A stretch of 39,138 nt of DNA. Origin: Alteromonadaceae bacterium (GTDB lineage: Bacteria; Pseudomonadota; Gammaproteobacteria; Enterobacterales; Alteromonadaceae). This document shows positions 1-8,265 of the stretch, piece by piece. The notes below the pieces were generated by a model. It searched no databases, was not told the origin of the DNA, and was given only the letters and a program-made list of their open reading frames with translations. The DNA lies in NCBI GenBank assembly GCA_027013165.1, contig JALUXV010000482.1, forward strand, positions 1 to 39,138, in the 5' to 3' direction. Made by a program: the position numbers and the translations under genes. Every line of letters begins with the position of its first letter. Positions within the stretch are counted from its first letter, which is position 1.

Positions 1-1
1 T

Positions 2-121
2 AGGCCAGCAGTTCAGCGAGGGCGGTTGGTGAACCGTACTTGGGGTGACGAAGGGCAGGTGCCAAATCGTCATTCTGCAAGTGATATTGATGATGTAATT
101 AGCTCTACTAAACCGTCTTGA
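2..121 (+). CDS. Possible C-terminal end of an upstream gene (partial)
   Basis: One plus-strand frame is open from the left edge to a TGA at 119-121, giving 39 residues. The tail is polar (ends SSTKPS) with acidic DIDD and shows no recognisable domain. The other two plus frames close within the first 50 bases, which is the only support for this one. If real it is the end of a gene lying before the window, in the same direction as the PEP-CTERM-like gene at 284. It could equally be chance reading of non-coding DNA. From 122 to 283 I see no gene and no convincing promoter. Confidence 0.3.
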   Translation, partial: RPAVQRGRLVNRTWGDEGQVPNRHSASDIDDVISSTKPS

Positions 122-283
122 TGTAAAGGCACTTTCATAGTTATTCATGCAGCTTCTGGGTAACATGTGTAGTCAGAGGCTGTCAGAAGTTTTTACATCA
201 CTGTATTGCTCAGAATGTGGTAATTGCTATCCTATTGAATAATAATGGTTTTATAAGTGGCCTAATATTTGCTTTAATCCTAC

Positions 284-1270
284 TTGTTCTTTGTATTCTG
301 TGTCATTTACGTTGGGATTGTGTCATTGCTGTACCGGTTTTTAGTATGTTGCTTTGCCTGCCTCTTGGGATCTTTTAGTGCAATTGCCGAAGATAACTTA
401 TTAGGCGAATACAACCTCATTTTGTTAGAGGACTACAACTTTTCTGGTGGTGATGTTCAGGGCCGTACCTATATTGGTGGAGATCTTAACGCCGCAGGAC
501 ACGCTGTTGAGTTTGGTAGTCGCTTGCCAAATACTGACACTGCGATTGACGCGGTTACTGTTGCTGGTGATATCAACGCCAATGTCGTGCGCGTGCTCCG
601 AGACAATAACCTCGTTTACGGTGGAACACTAAATGCGTCTCACGTTGAGCTAAACGACGGAAACGATGGACAAGCTATCTACAATGCACAAGTTGGCGTG
701 AACACAATTGCATCGACTATACGTGCTGACGCAGCGTACTACTCAAGTTTGACCGAAAACGGTGTGTTCAGTAATGGCACCTTTAATTACGCTGGTACTG
801 ACGACGTAGCAGTATTTAACGTTTCCGCAGACCAGATATTTGCCCAGAACAGTAACCTTTCGCTTAATTGGGGCGAGGCTGAAACTGTCATCATAAATGT
901 TGCTGCAAGCAGTGTCTCTAGCTCGACGGACGTCGTTATTGGCGGTGGCGTTAACTTGAATAACGGATTTACATCGAATCAAGCATTCTCAAATGTGTTG
1001 TGGAACTTCTATGATGCAACCAGTATTAACTTCAATAGCTTAGCTGTTAAGGGATCAGTTCTTGCCCCATTGGCTTCAACGTCGGGTGGAGCGTCCTTTG
1101 ATGGAGCTTTCGCAGCGGTTTCTTATTCTGGAGCAAGGGAGTTTCACAATTTTGTGTTTGAATACGAGCGCCCGCAAGGCAGTCAGTTAGTGCAAGTTCC
1201 TGCACCACCCATTGCACTTATTGGTCTGTCAGCGTTACTATTTATTACCTTAAGACGCTACTCACGCTGA
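284..1270 (+). CDS. Choice-of-anchor A family protein with PEP-CTERM-like sorting tail
   Basis: Predicted exported surface protein. The N-terminus has a hydrophobic signal (VCCFACLLGSFSAIA, then ED). The body opens with LLGEYNLILLEDYNFSGGDVQGRTYIGGDL, split here as LLGEYNLILLEDYNF and GGDVQGRTYIGGDL, typical of the choice-of-anchor A domain. The C-terminus is VPAPPIALIGLSALLF followed by RRYSR: a VPxP motif, a short membrane segment and a basic end, the tripartite PEP-CTERM layout recognised by exosortase. The motif is the VPAP variant rather than VPEP. There is no in-frame ATG near the 5' end; 284 is a TTG, and GTG at 320 or TTG at 326 (which has GGGA about 8 nt upstream) would still give a good signal peptide, so the start is uncertain. 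The TPR gene follows after 5 bases, so the two are probably one operon. Role in the cell is unknown; adhesion or matrix is an inference. Confidence 0.8.
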   Translation: MFFVFCVIYVGIVSLLYRFLVCCFACLLGSFSAIAEDNLLGEYNLILLEDYNFSGGDVQGRTYIGGDLNAAGHAVEFGSRLPNTDTAIDAVTVAGDINANVVRVLRDNNLVYGGTLNASHVELNDGNDGQAIYNAQVGVNTIASTIRADAAYYSSLTENGVFSNGTFNYAGTDDVAVFNVSADQIFAQNSNLSLNWGEAETVIINVAASSVSSSTDVVIGGGVNLNNGFTSNQAFSNVLWNFYDATSINFNSLAVKGSVLAPLASTSGGASFDGAFAAVSYSGAREFHNFVFEYERPQGSQLVQVPAPPIALIGLSALLFITLRRYSR

Positions 1271-1275
1271 ACTTA

Positions 1276-4086
1276 ATGAATAAGAGTATTACTGGACTGC
1301 TGCGGTGTATTGCCGTGGCAGTTTTACTTTTTTGTGCCTCTGTTAATGCCGCCGTTAATGAAAATTACGAGCTTGCCATAAGCGCATACAACAAACAGCA
1401 ATACAAAGAAGCGTATATTTACGTTAAGAACGCGCTGCAACAACAGCCAGATTATGTCCCCGCCCACGTCCTTCTTGCGCAACTTTACCTAGACAATGGC
1501 TTGTTTGAACAGTCGAACGAATCATTTCAGAGTGCTTTTGATAGAGGTGCAGACCCCAGTTTAATATTGGCTCCATGGGGAGAGGTACTTCTGCGTTTGA
1601 GAGATTATTCACGGATACTCGAACAGGATTACAGTCGTATTCTCAATGTGGAAGACCGAGTCTTATGGCTGTCTTTTCGCGCTCAGGCGTGTGAAGGAGT
1701 GCAGCGGTTGCTTTGTGCCAAAGAAGAGTACCAGTCCATATTGCGTTTAGTACCAGATCATCCCTTGGGTTTAAATGGCTTAGCACTATTAGCCTTGAAT
1801 GAGGGCAATACCGAAGCGGCAGAAGCCTTGATTGTTAAGTCTACACAGCACCTAGATACCAATGCAAAGACATGGTGGTTGCTTGGGGAGTTGGAAAAGG
1901 CAAAAGGAAATCTTAGTCTGGCCCAGCAGCATTACAACAAAGCCTACCTCATTTCACCCAATACTGCTTATATTGCCAGAAGCTTAATTGACGCCTATGT
2001 GTCGTCTCAAGATTTTGATACCGCCATTGTCATCACCGAGGATCTACTCTCCCAAGCCCATGACGATTTATATGTCATGTTTGTGAATAGTTGGTTGACC
2101 AGTCAAATAGCGTCACTGGCTCAGATTCAGCCTCAATTAGAAGATATGGCTACTCGATTAGCGAATGTTACTGACGAGGCGTTTGTTCTTGAACCTGCCT
2201 TATATTACCTTCGTGGGATGGTTGCCTTAATGCAAGAAAACTTTGAGAGTGCCAGAGCAGATTTTGCCGCATTCTCGGCGGCTACCGAAGGTGATTTACA
2301 GACTGCCATTCTTCTTGCAACCACAAATATGGCACTGGGCGATAAGCAAGCCGCGATGGATGCTATTCAGGATTACGAGGAAGAGTTGGTACAAGTCAAT
2401 TTGAAACACGCCTTAATGCTCGGTGGTTTGTACCTAGAAAACAAGCGAAACTTTAAAGCGGTTACTTTGCTTGAGCGCCTGCAAACAGAATATCCAGATA
2501 GTATTGATGTGGCACTTTTTTCAGTTCGAGTACTGCTCAATAGAGGCTTGCGGGAGCGAGCAGCTGAAGTATTAAACCAATTAGTGAGTGAGCATGCCGA
2601 CAACCGGCAAATACTCATTGCTTATGTGTTGTTTCACCTCGACAGTGGCGATGCAAAAAGTGCTCAATCAGCAATAAATACACTGCTTACAATGTATCCT
2701 GAAGACATTAGTGTCAAAAATATACATGCAGCTTTGTTACTTATCGACAAGCAGTATGAAGAGGCAGAGTTGATATTGAATGAAGTGCTTGCAGAAGCGC
2801 CCACTTTGTTTGCCACTCAGTATAACAAGGCAACACTGCTCATTTACCAGACGCGATATGAAGAAGCCCTTATGCTGTTGGAACAGCTGAATGGTCAGCG
2901 TGCTGACCACCCTCAAGTGGTTTATCAGCTCGCGAAAGTAAACTTAGTGATGGGAAACGTGCAAGGCGCACTCACCTTGTACGAGCGGTTGTTAGCTCGT
3001 TACGATGTTTCCGCCCAGGTCACTTATGCTGCGGTCGCCGCGTACGTGAGTACAGGGAATGTGAATCGCGGAGTTGGGTTACTACGCCGACTTATCGCAA
3101 GAGAGCCTGATAATGATAAAGCGCACGTTCAATTGGCAAGCTTATTTATTAAGATTGGTGATACAACTACCGCTAAATCTACCTTGTTAAAATTAGAAAT
3201 TAACAGCTTGCGAACCGCTGACACCTTGATGGCTGAGTCAGAGCTATGGCTTGCCTTAGGAGAGCTGGGCAAAGGAATAGATATTCTTGAAAAAGCTCAT
3301 GGTCAATTACCCAACAACGTCAATATTCATCTTCAATGGGTGAAGCTACTGCTTGCCAATGGAGAGCTCAGCAAGGCTGAAACAACCCTGACGCCGTTAG
3401 TGAATGAAAGACCGAACGACCCATACGTACTATTCAAGTGGGCTGAGCTTGCACAAAGCCAAAAAAATATTCCCTTGGCCTACAAGCGTTATAAGCAGGT
3501 ACTTGCTATTGATGATGGTTTCGAGTTGGCCCTTGCCAAGTTGTACACCTTAAGTACTCAACTAGGTGACTTCAGCGATTTTTTATCCATGGTCAATGAA
3601 CTCGTTGAACGTTATCCAGAGCGCTACTTTTCCAGAAACCTATTAGCCCAATATCACTACTATTTCGGTAGTGCAGAAGAAGCTATTTCTCACTACGAAA
3701 TTTTACTGGCGCAAAATACGTCAGCTAACAGATATGCACTACTTAATCGATTAGCCACCTTGTATTTGTCAATTAATAGTCAGCAAAGTGAATTATATGC
3801 CAAACAAGCCCATCAGCTTATGCCTCATGATGCAAGCGTGTTGCATACTTATGGGTGGGTATTGGTGACTAATAGGAAGTTTAGCGAGGCGCTACCCATA
3901 TTGAGAGAGGCGTCGGTGAGAGATGACATAAACCCATCACTTAAGTTTCATTTGGCCTACACCCTTCATAAACTAAACCGGCCTCAAGAAGCGCTAGACC
4001 TGCTTCAGCGTGCTTTGTCTTCAAATGTTGACTTTGCACAACGAACTGCGGCGCAGCAGCTCGTTGCAGAACTTACGAATACCTAG
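1276..4086 (+). CDS. TPR-repeat protein, PrsT-like (PEP-CTERM system associated)
   Basis: A 936-residue protein with a signal peptide (about residues 1-25, ending SVNA) and then tandem TPR units over almost the whole length, seen as recurring patterns such as A..LLAQLYLDNGLFEQS, GLALLALNEGNTEAAEAL and LGELEKAKGNLSLAQQHY. Length and architecture match PrsT, the large TPR protein that accompanies exosortase/PEP-CTERM loci. Unlike lipoprotein PrsT versions I see no clean lipobox (LLFC before ASVNA lacks a small residue at -1), so it is probably a soluble periplasmic scaffold. It begins 5 bases after a gene with a PEP-CTERM-like tail, which supports a link to surface-protein sorting or exopolysaccharide assembly. 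No exosortase, glycosyltransferase or chain-length gene lies in the window. Assignment as TPR protein is firm; the PrsT name is family-level. Confidence 0.8.
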   Translation: MNKSITGLLRCIAVAVLLFCASVNAAVNENYELAISAYNKQQYKEAYIYVKNALQQQPDYVPAHVLLAQLYLDNGLFEQSNESFQSAFDRGADPSLILAPWGEVLLRLRDYSRILEQDYSRILNVEDRVLWLSFRAQACEGVQRLLCAKEEYQSILRLVPDHPLGLNGLALLALNEGNTEAAEALIVKSTQHLDTNAKTWWLLGELEKAKGNLSLAQQHYNKAYLISPNTAYIARSLIDAYVSSQDFDTAIVITEDLLSQAHDDLYVMFVNSWLTSQIASLAQIQPQLEDMATRLANVTDEAFVLEPALYYLRGMVALMQENFESARADFAAFSAATEGDLQTAILLATTNMALGDKQAAMDAIQDYEEELVQVNLKHALMLGGLYLENKRNFKAVTLLERLQTEYPDSIDVALFSVRVLLNRGLRERAAEVLNQLVSEHADNRQILIAYVLFHLDSGDAKSAQSAINTLLTMYPEDISVKNIHAALLLIDKQYEEAELILNEVLAEAPTLFATQYNKATLLIYQTRYEEALMLLEQLNGQRADHPQVVYQLAKVNLVMGNVQGALTLYERLLARYDVSAQVTYAAVAAYVSTGNVNRGVGLLRRLIAREPDNDKAHVQLASLFIKIGDTTTAKSTLLKLEINSLRTADTLMAESELWLALGELGKGIDILEKAHGQLPNNVNIHLQWVKLLLANGELSKAETTLTPLVNERPNDPYVLFKWAELAQSQKNIPLAYKRYKQVLAIDDGFELALAKLYTLSTQLGDFSDFLSMVNELVERYPERYFSRNLLAQYHYYFGSAEEAISHYEILLAQNTSANRYALLNRLATLYLSINSQQSELYAKQAHQLMPHDASVLHTYGWVLVTNRKFSEALPILREASVRDDINPSLKFHLAYTLHKLNRPQEALDLLQRALSSNVDFAQRTAAQQLVAELTNT

Positions 4087-4087
4087 T

Positions 4088-4948
4088 CTAGCAACTATGT
4101 GAAGAGAGAAATTCAGACACCTCAGGCCAGAGTTTCTGATTGGCACGAGAAAAGAACTTCATATGGCCAATTTCCTTAAGGTTGTACTCTTGTGGGTTGA
4201 CCCGTTTTACTTCAGCCTTAATATTTGGGAAAACCGTTAGCATGTCTTTTACGTTGTCGTAATTCGCTATGTCATCATCGCTTGCCCATATCCATTTAGA
4301 CGGCATGGTCATTTCGTTGTAATAGTGATTAGTGACATCACCATCAAAGGCCGTTTTTACGTAGCCGCTGCCATTACACCATTGTTGCCACTGCCTAGCG
4401 GCACGCTTTGGAAGCGGCTCTCCCATTCCTACCCATTGGGACTTGGTGTGGCCAAAAAGTAAATTGCTCATGGGAATGTAAAAGTTCATGAAAAAATGTG
4501 CTTTGTATTGATAAGACAAACGCATATTTCTCAAGCGACCTGAGGAACTTGCAAAGTTACAAAACGCTGTTAGGTCGTGGACGTTTGGCATCAAACCCAG
4601 TAACTGACCCCCAGCACTATGACCCACCAGAAAATAGGGTACATCAGGAAAGCGTGATTTAAGTGTAGATAGTACTGCGGGCATATCCAGAGTTCCCCAA
4701 CACACCAATGACACTTTACTCTGGCTTGGTTTTCCCTGACTCGAACCACCAATACCTCGGTTATCAAAAGCAATAACACCAAACCCTTGGTCGGCAAGAA
4801 ATTGCGCAAAAGCGAAGTAAAATTGTCGCTTTATTCCTGTTGCGGGGCCAATCATAACAGCGCCTTTCAAAGCAGCATTTTTGGGGCTAAATGCAGTTGC
4901 TGCTAACTCATAACCGTCTTCACAGGCAATTTTGATATCTTCAAACAT
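4088..4948 (-). CDS. Alpha/beta hydrolase (serine aminopeptidase/YheT-like fold)
   Basis: A 286-residue alpha/beta hydrolase without a signal peptide, so cytoplasmic. The nucleophile elbow is GHSAGG, preceded by the typical strand-loop AFDNRGIGGSS. ASDDDIA and EIGHMKFF near the C-terminus sit where the acid and histidine of the triad are expected. The substrate cannot be told from sequence. It ends 1 base from the TPR gene, so those two converge tail to tail. It is transcribed divergently from the BlaI-type regulator with a 190-base gap that holds two operator-like sites, so it may share that regulation, but its own promoter was not identified. The family is sure; the specific enzyme is not. 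Confidence 0.85.
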   Translation of the reverse strand: MFEDIKIACEDGYELAATAFSPKNAALKGAVMIGPATGIKRQFYFAFAQFLADQGFGVIAFDNRGIGGSSQGKPSQSKVSLVCWGTLDMPAVLSTLKSRFPDVPYFLVGHSAGGQLLGLMPNVHDLTAFCNFASSSGRLRNMRLSYQYKAHFFMNFYIPMSNLLFGHTKSQWVGMGEPLPKRAARQWQQWCNGSGYVKTAFDGDVTNHYYNEMTMPSKWIWASDDDIANYDNVKDMLTVFPNIKAEVKRVNPQEYNLKEIGHMKFFSRANQKLWPEVSEFLSSHSC

Positions 4949-5067
4949 ATTTGGATACGCCTTAGTGTTTTCTGGTCTTACCAGTAAAGCTCAAACCACA
5001 CATCATATGCAAGTGAAAACTCGTGTAGTTCATTTATCACTAAAAATGATTATTGCATGAGCCAAAA

Positions 5068-5085
5068 GTGTGACCAATGTCGCAT
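5068..5085. promoter_or_regulatory. Operator-like palindrome O1 upstream of the BlaI-type gene
   Basis: GTGTGACCAATGTCGCAT is an imperfect 18-bp palindrome of the form GTGYGAC-n4-GTCRCAY. A second site with the same form lies at 5118-5135, centre to centre 50 bp. The two flank the TATAAT at 5106-5111. BlaI/MecI repressors bind dyads at their own promoters, so these are proposed as its operators. The half-site differs from the classic TACA/TGTA half-site of BlaI and CopY, so the link to this repressor is inference. Confidence 0.55.
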
Positions 5086-5105
5086 TTTCTTTGTTTTCTT
5101 AATTT

Positions 5106-5111
5106 TATAAT
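5106..5111 (+). promoter_or_regulatory. Putative -10 element for the BlaI-type gene
   Basis: A perfect TATAAT hexamer lies between the two palindromes. Expected transcription start is about 5118, inside the second palindrome, so a bound repressor would block initiation. No good -35 hexamer is present at 16-18 bp; the region there is T-rich. The promoter call rests on the -10 and the flanking dyads. Confidence 0.45.
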
Positions 5112-5117
5112 GATAAG

Positions 5118-5135
5118 GTGCGACACAAGTCACAC
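5118..5135. promoter_or_regulatory. Operator-like palindrome O2 upstream of the BlaI-type gene
   Basis: GTGCGACACAAGTCACAC is a near-perfect 18-bp dyad matching O1 at 5068-5085 in the pattern GTGYGAC-n4-GTCRCAY. It overlaps the expected transcription start. It also contains the GTG at 5118 that opens the longest reading frame of the next gene, which argues that this GTG is not the true start codon. Confidence 0.55.
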
Positions 5136-5138
5136 TTA

Positions 5139-5528
5139 ATGTCGATGATAATGACGCCTAACCCAACAGAACTAGAAATATTGAAGCTTCTTTGGAAAAG
5201 CCAACCAAGAACGGCCAAGGATATCCATGAGCATTTATCGCTTAAATACGGATGGTCTTACTCTTCGACGCGTAAAACGTTGGAGAGAATGGGCACCAAA
5301 GGGATCCTCAGTGTGGGTACTCAGGGGCATAAAAAAATCTTTACTGCAAACCTAGAAAAAATCCCTACATTGGCCAAATGCATGCGTGATTTTGCAGCGA
5401 ATGTATTGGAGTTGGATGAACCACTTCCCATCACCATGTTTGCCGACAGCAGGTTGATTGGAAAAGATGAGATCGATGAATTAGATGAACTCTTGCAACA
5501 ACTAGCCAAGGAAGAAAAGGAAAAATAG
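5139..5528 (+). CDS. BlaI/MecI/CopY-family transcriptional repressor
   Basis: Winged-helix repressor of about 130 residues. The N-terminal DNA-binding part reads PTELEILKLLWKSQP, then DIHEHLSLKYGWSYSSTRKTLERM, the usual BlaI helix-turn-helix with the YSTVRKTLxRM-like recognition helix. The C-terminal dimerisation part ends DEIDELDELLQQLAKE, very like the DEIEEL-LL tail of BlaI. The ORF can extend to a GTG at 5118, but that lies inside an operator-like dyad at the likely transcription start. ATG codons at 5139, 5145 and 5151 are better; none has a strong ribosome site and 5151 (MTPNPTELEIL) fits family N-termini best. The stop overlaps the next start (TAGTG), so it is translationally coupled to the M56/M23 gene. 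Family role: repressor inactivated when a BlaR1-type partner protease is triggered. Confidence 0.88.
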   Translation: MSMIMTPNPTELEILKLLWKSQPRTAKDIHEHLSLKYGWSYSSTRKTLERMGTKGILSVGTQGHKKIFTANLEKIPTLAKCMRDFAANVLELDEPLPITMFADSRLIGKDEIDELDELLQQLAKEEKEK

Positions 5529-6871
5529 TGGATTCATTAGTATTGCAATTCACCATTGAAAAATTGGTTCCGTGGTTAATATTCTCTGGATTGGTTTATT
5601 GCGCAACAGCGTATTTCACAAGACAGCGAAATACGTCAACGGGCGTGTGGTGGTTAAGTTTGTTGGCAAGTTTCTTACCACTGTTGCCATTGTCGTATTC
5701 AACACTAGCGGTTAAACCGCTTAATGTAAATTGGATTAACACAAGTATTGAAAACGTCCAGATGATCAAGCATGCCACCATAGCTCATGCGGGTCTGAGT
5801 GATATGGACTACCTAGTGGCCTTACTTGCTATAAGCTACGTTGGAATCGCACTTTACAAACTCACGAAGTTGGCATTGAACTGGTGGTGCCTCAAAGTGA
5901 TGGTGCGCGAAACTGTTCCTTTGGAAATAAAGGCACCTTCCAACACTAAAGTGGTTATGTCGAAGTTCAATCACAGTCCTTTCGTTTTTGGCGTGTTCCA
6001 ACCTTTGGTAGTTCTGCCACAGTATTTTTCGTCCATGAACGAAAATCGACAGCGTATTTTGATTCAACATGAGCTAACACATATCGCATCCAAAGACCCT
6101 ATTGCTGTTATCACTTGGAGAGTGTTGAGTGCTGTTTTTTGGATCAACCCATTCATCGGTAAAATGGAGTGTCAGTTTGTTCGTGCAATGGAGCATCGAT
6201 GTGACCGTCATACCATTGCACGCTATGGGGTAAGTAAATTCGAGTATGCTCAGACACTATTACAATCACTAAGAAAGTCGGCAGTGACCCATACAAGTCC
6301 AGTGGCTCAGTTTAATTCAACTGCACTTGATGCTGAAGATTATAAACAGCGACTTACTCATATCGTTGATGGCACTGAAAGTACAAACATTGCAGTGATT
6401 CTAGTGACTTGCCTAGCGATTGTTGCACTGTTCGGTGCAAAGTTGTATTGGGATACTATGGGCATTAGCGAAGCGCCCAAGTGGCAGCATCCTCTCACAG
6501 ATTATCGTATCAGCTCACCATATAACAATGTGAGCAAAATCAGGTTTTACAAACCACATAAAGGCGTGGATTATGTGGCACCTATTGGCAGTCCGATCAC
6601 TGCTGCCGCTGATGGCGTTGTTATTGTAGCCGATGGACAAACTTTGCATCCTAATTTCGGCAATACGGTATTGATTCAGCACAAAGGTGGCTATCAAACC
6701 CTTTATGCACATCTCGCATCCATATCAGTGAAACCTGGAGACTGGATTAGCGCAGGTCAGCGTATTGGCGTAATAGGGGATACGGGCAGAACCACCGGGG
6801 TTCATTTACATTTTGAAGTGATGAGAGATCAACTGCGGCTCGACCCAGAAACAGTGCTTCCTAAACTGTGA
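5528..6871 (+). CDS. M56 (BlaR1/MecR1-like) membrane protease fused to a periplasmic M23/LytM peptidase
   Basis: A 447-residue fusion with a GTG start at 5528. Residues 1-310 are an M56 integral membrane zinc protease: hydrophobic segments near 12-30, 41-60, 95-118 and 288-306, zinc motif HELTH at 181-185 and a likely third ligand E222 in MEHRCD. Residues about 320-447 form an M23 (LytM) endopeptidase with all metal and catalytic residues visible: H344 and D348 in HKGVD, H395 in YAHL, H426 and H428 in HLHFE. By the BlaR1 topology the part after the fourth membrane segment is periplasmic. In BlaR1 and MecR1 that position holds a penicillin-binding sensor; here it is a peptidoglycan peptidase-like domain. 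It is coupled to a BlaI-type repressor and followed 49 bases later by a lytic transglycosylase. Inference: it senses or cuts peptidoglycan stems and relieves BlaI repression by proteolysis. The domain calls are firm; the function is not. Confidence 0.88.
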   Translation: MDSLVLQFTIEKLVPWLIFSGLVYCATAYFTRQRNTSTGVWWLSLLASFLPLLPLSYSTLAVKPLNVNWINTSIENVQMIKHATIAHAGLSDMDYLVALLAISYVGIALYKLTKLALNWWCLKVMVRETVPLEIKAPSNTKVVMSKFNHSPFVFGVFQPLVVLPQYFSSMNENRQRILIQHELTHIASKDPIAVITWRVLSAVFWINPFIGKMECQFVRAMEHRCDRHTIARYGVSKFEYAQTLLQSLRKSAVTHTSPVAQFNSTALDAEDYKQRLTHIVDGTESTNIAVILVTCLAIVALFGAKLYWDTMGISEAPKWQHPLTDYRISSPYNNVSKIRFYKPHKGVDYVAPIGSPITAAADGVVIVADGQTLHPNFGNTVLIQHKGGYQTLYAHLASISVKPGDWISAGQRIGVIGDTGRTTGVHLHFEVMRDQLRLDPETVLPKL

Positions 6872-6920
6872 TCTCTATCAAATTGCCTCCAAAATAATAA
6901 TCAAAAAGAGTTTTAGCTTC

Positions 6921-8249
6921 ATGAGTTATCGAGATTTTCACAGCAACAATACACTGGGCTTTAGTTGGGTTTTATGTGCAGTTTTCTGGTTAAGCGGCTG
7001 CGTCACTACAAGCACCGATGAACAGGATGTTGTATCAAATGATATTGACAACAATTCTGTTGTTCCGGTGAAGCCAGTACTTGAAGTTGTACCAGATTCC
7101 GAAGAAGCCAATTCGAAGCTGGTACAATTAGACCCCGCCAATACAGATGACGTGTGGGAACGTATTCGGATGCAATTGTCGTTTCCTGCGTCAGAGCACG
7201 AGCGGGTGGAAAAACGCATTCAATGGTATGCCAATCAACCTAACTATATGAATGTTATCAGCCGTCGTGCCGACCCGTTTTTATACTACATTGTCACTGA
7301 AATTGAGCGTCGAAATCTGCCCGTTGAATTAGCACTAGTACCCCTGTTTGAGAGTGACTTTAATACCACTGCATACTCAGACAAGCGAGCATCCGGCCTA
7401 TGGCAACTGACGCCGCTTATTGCAAAGCATTATGGTGTGAAAGTGAACTCATGGTACGACGGTAGGCTAGATATTGTAGAGTCGACGAATGCAGCGTTGG
7501 ATTTTCTGACTTATCTACACAAGCGCTTCGACGGAAATTGGTTACATGCCATTGCTGCCTACAATACCGGAGAGGGCAGAGTAGCTAATGCCATTCGACG
7601 TAACAAGCGTGCAGGTAAATCCACGGATTTCTTTAGTTTGCGCTTACCCCGAGAGACACGGGACTTTGTGCCTAAGCTGTTAGCAGCAGCACATATTTTG
7701 AAGCATAGCACTATCGAGTTTCCACAAATCGCCAACCAGCCGGTTATTACATTAGCACCAATGAATAGCGGTGTGATTATCGATAACACGAGCGACTGGA
7801 AAGAAATAGCCACGCTCAATCCGGGGTATAGGCGTTTTCCTGCACTGCTTAGCGGGCCAGAACATATTGTGCTGCGAACTGATAAAACAGAAGACTGGCA
7901 AGATTACTTAGTGTCACTGCCTGAAATGCCAGATAGCCAATGGAAAACGTATCGGATAAAACGTGGCGATAGCCTCAGCGTAATCGCGAAAAACTTTGAT
8001 GTATCGGTAGCCGATATTCGTGCATTCAACCAACTGACTCACAGTCGAATTCGTGCGGGTGATACCTTGATATTACCGATTCTTGCTGAACAGCAAATCG
8101 AATACAAAGTGCAGTCGGGAGATAGTTTGTGGTTAATTGCACGCAACTTTAACGTTACTGTTAACAAGCTTAAGCAATGGAATGGATTGGCTCAAAATCA
8201 CCTAAATATTGGCGATACGCTAACGATTTTTCTTGAGGCCAATCCTTAA
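6921..8249 (+). CDS. mltD: MltD-like lytic murein transglycosylase with two LysM domains
   Basis: A 442-residue lipoprotein: lipobox LSGC with the cysteine at residue 27, followed by an acidic linker. The catalytic SLT domain has LALVPLFESDFN with the expected catalytic glutamate in FES, then SDKRASGLWQLTP and AIAAYNTGEGRV, all hallmark blocks of family 1 transglycosylases. Two LysM peptidoglycan-binding repeats close the protein, starting YRIKRGDSLSVIAKNF and YKVQSGDSLWLIARNF. It would cleave the MurNAc-GlcNAc bond from the inner face of the outer membrane. It lies 49 bases after the M56/M23 gene in the same direction with no terminator seen between, so it is probably in the BlaI-controlled operon. 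E. coli MltD is of similar length and architecture. Confidence 0.92.
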   Translation: MSYRDFHSNNTLGFSWVLCAVFWLSGCVTTSTDEQDVVSNDIDNNSVVPVKPVLEVVPDSEEANSKLVQLDPANTDDVWERIRMQLSFPASEHERVEKRIQWYANQPNYMNVISRRADPFLYYIVTEIERRNLPVELALVPLFESDFNTTAYSDKRASGLWQLTPLIAKHYGVKVNSWYDGRLDIVESTNAALDFLTYLHKRFDGNWLHAIAAYNTGEGRVANAIRRNKRAGKSTDFFSLRLPRETRDFVPKLLAAAHILKHSTIEFPQIANQPVITLAPMNSGVIIDNTSDWKEIATLNPGYRRFPALLSGPEHIVLRTDKTEDWQDYLVSLPEMPDSQWKTYRIKRGDSLSVIAKNFDVSVADIRAFNQLTHSRIRAGDTLILPILAEQQIEYKVQSGDSLWLIARNFNVTVNKLKQWNGLAQNHLNIGDTLTIFLEANP

Positions 8250-8265
8250 TAGGGTGGGATATTCG

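Noticed and set aside
5118..5138. GTG at 5118 as start of the BlaI-type gene
   Set aside because: It lies inside the O2 dyad at the expected transcription start, so the mRNA would have no leader or ribosome site. ATG at 5139-5151 fits the family N-terminus.
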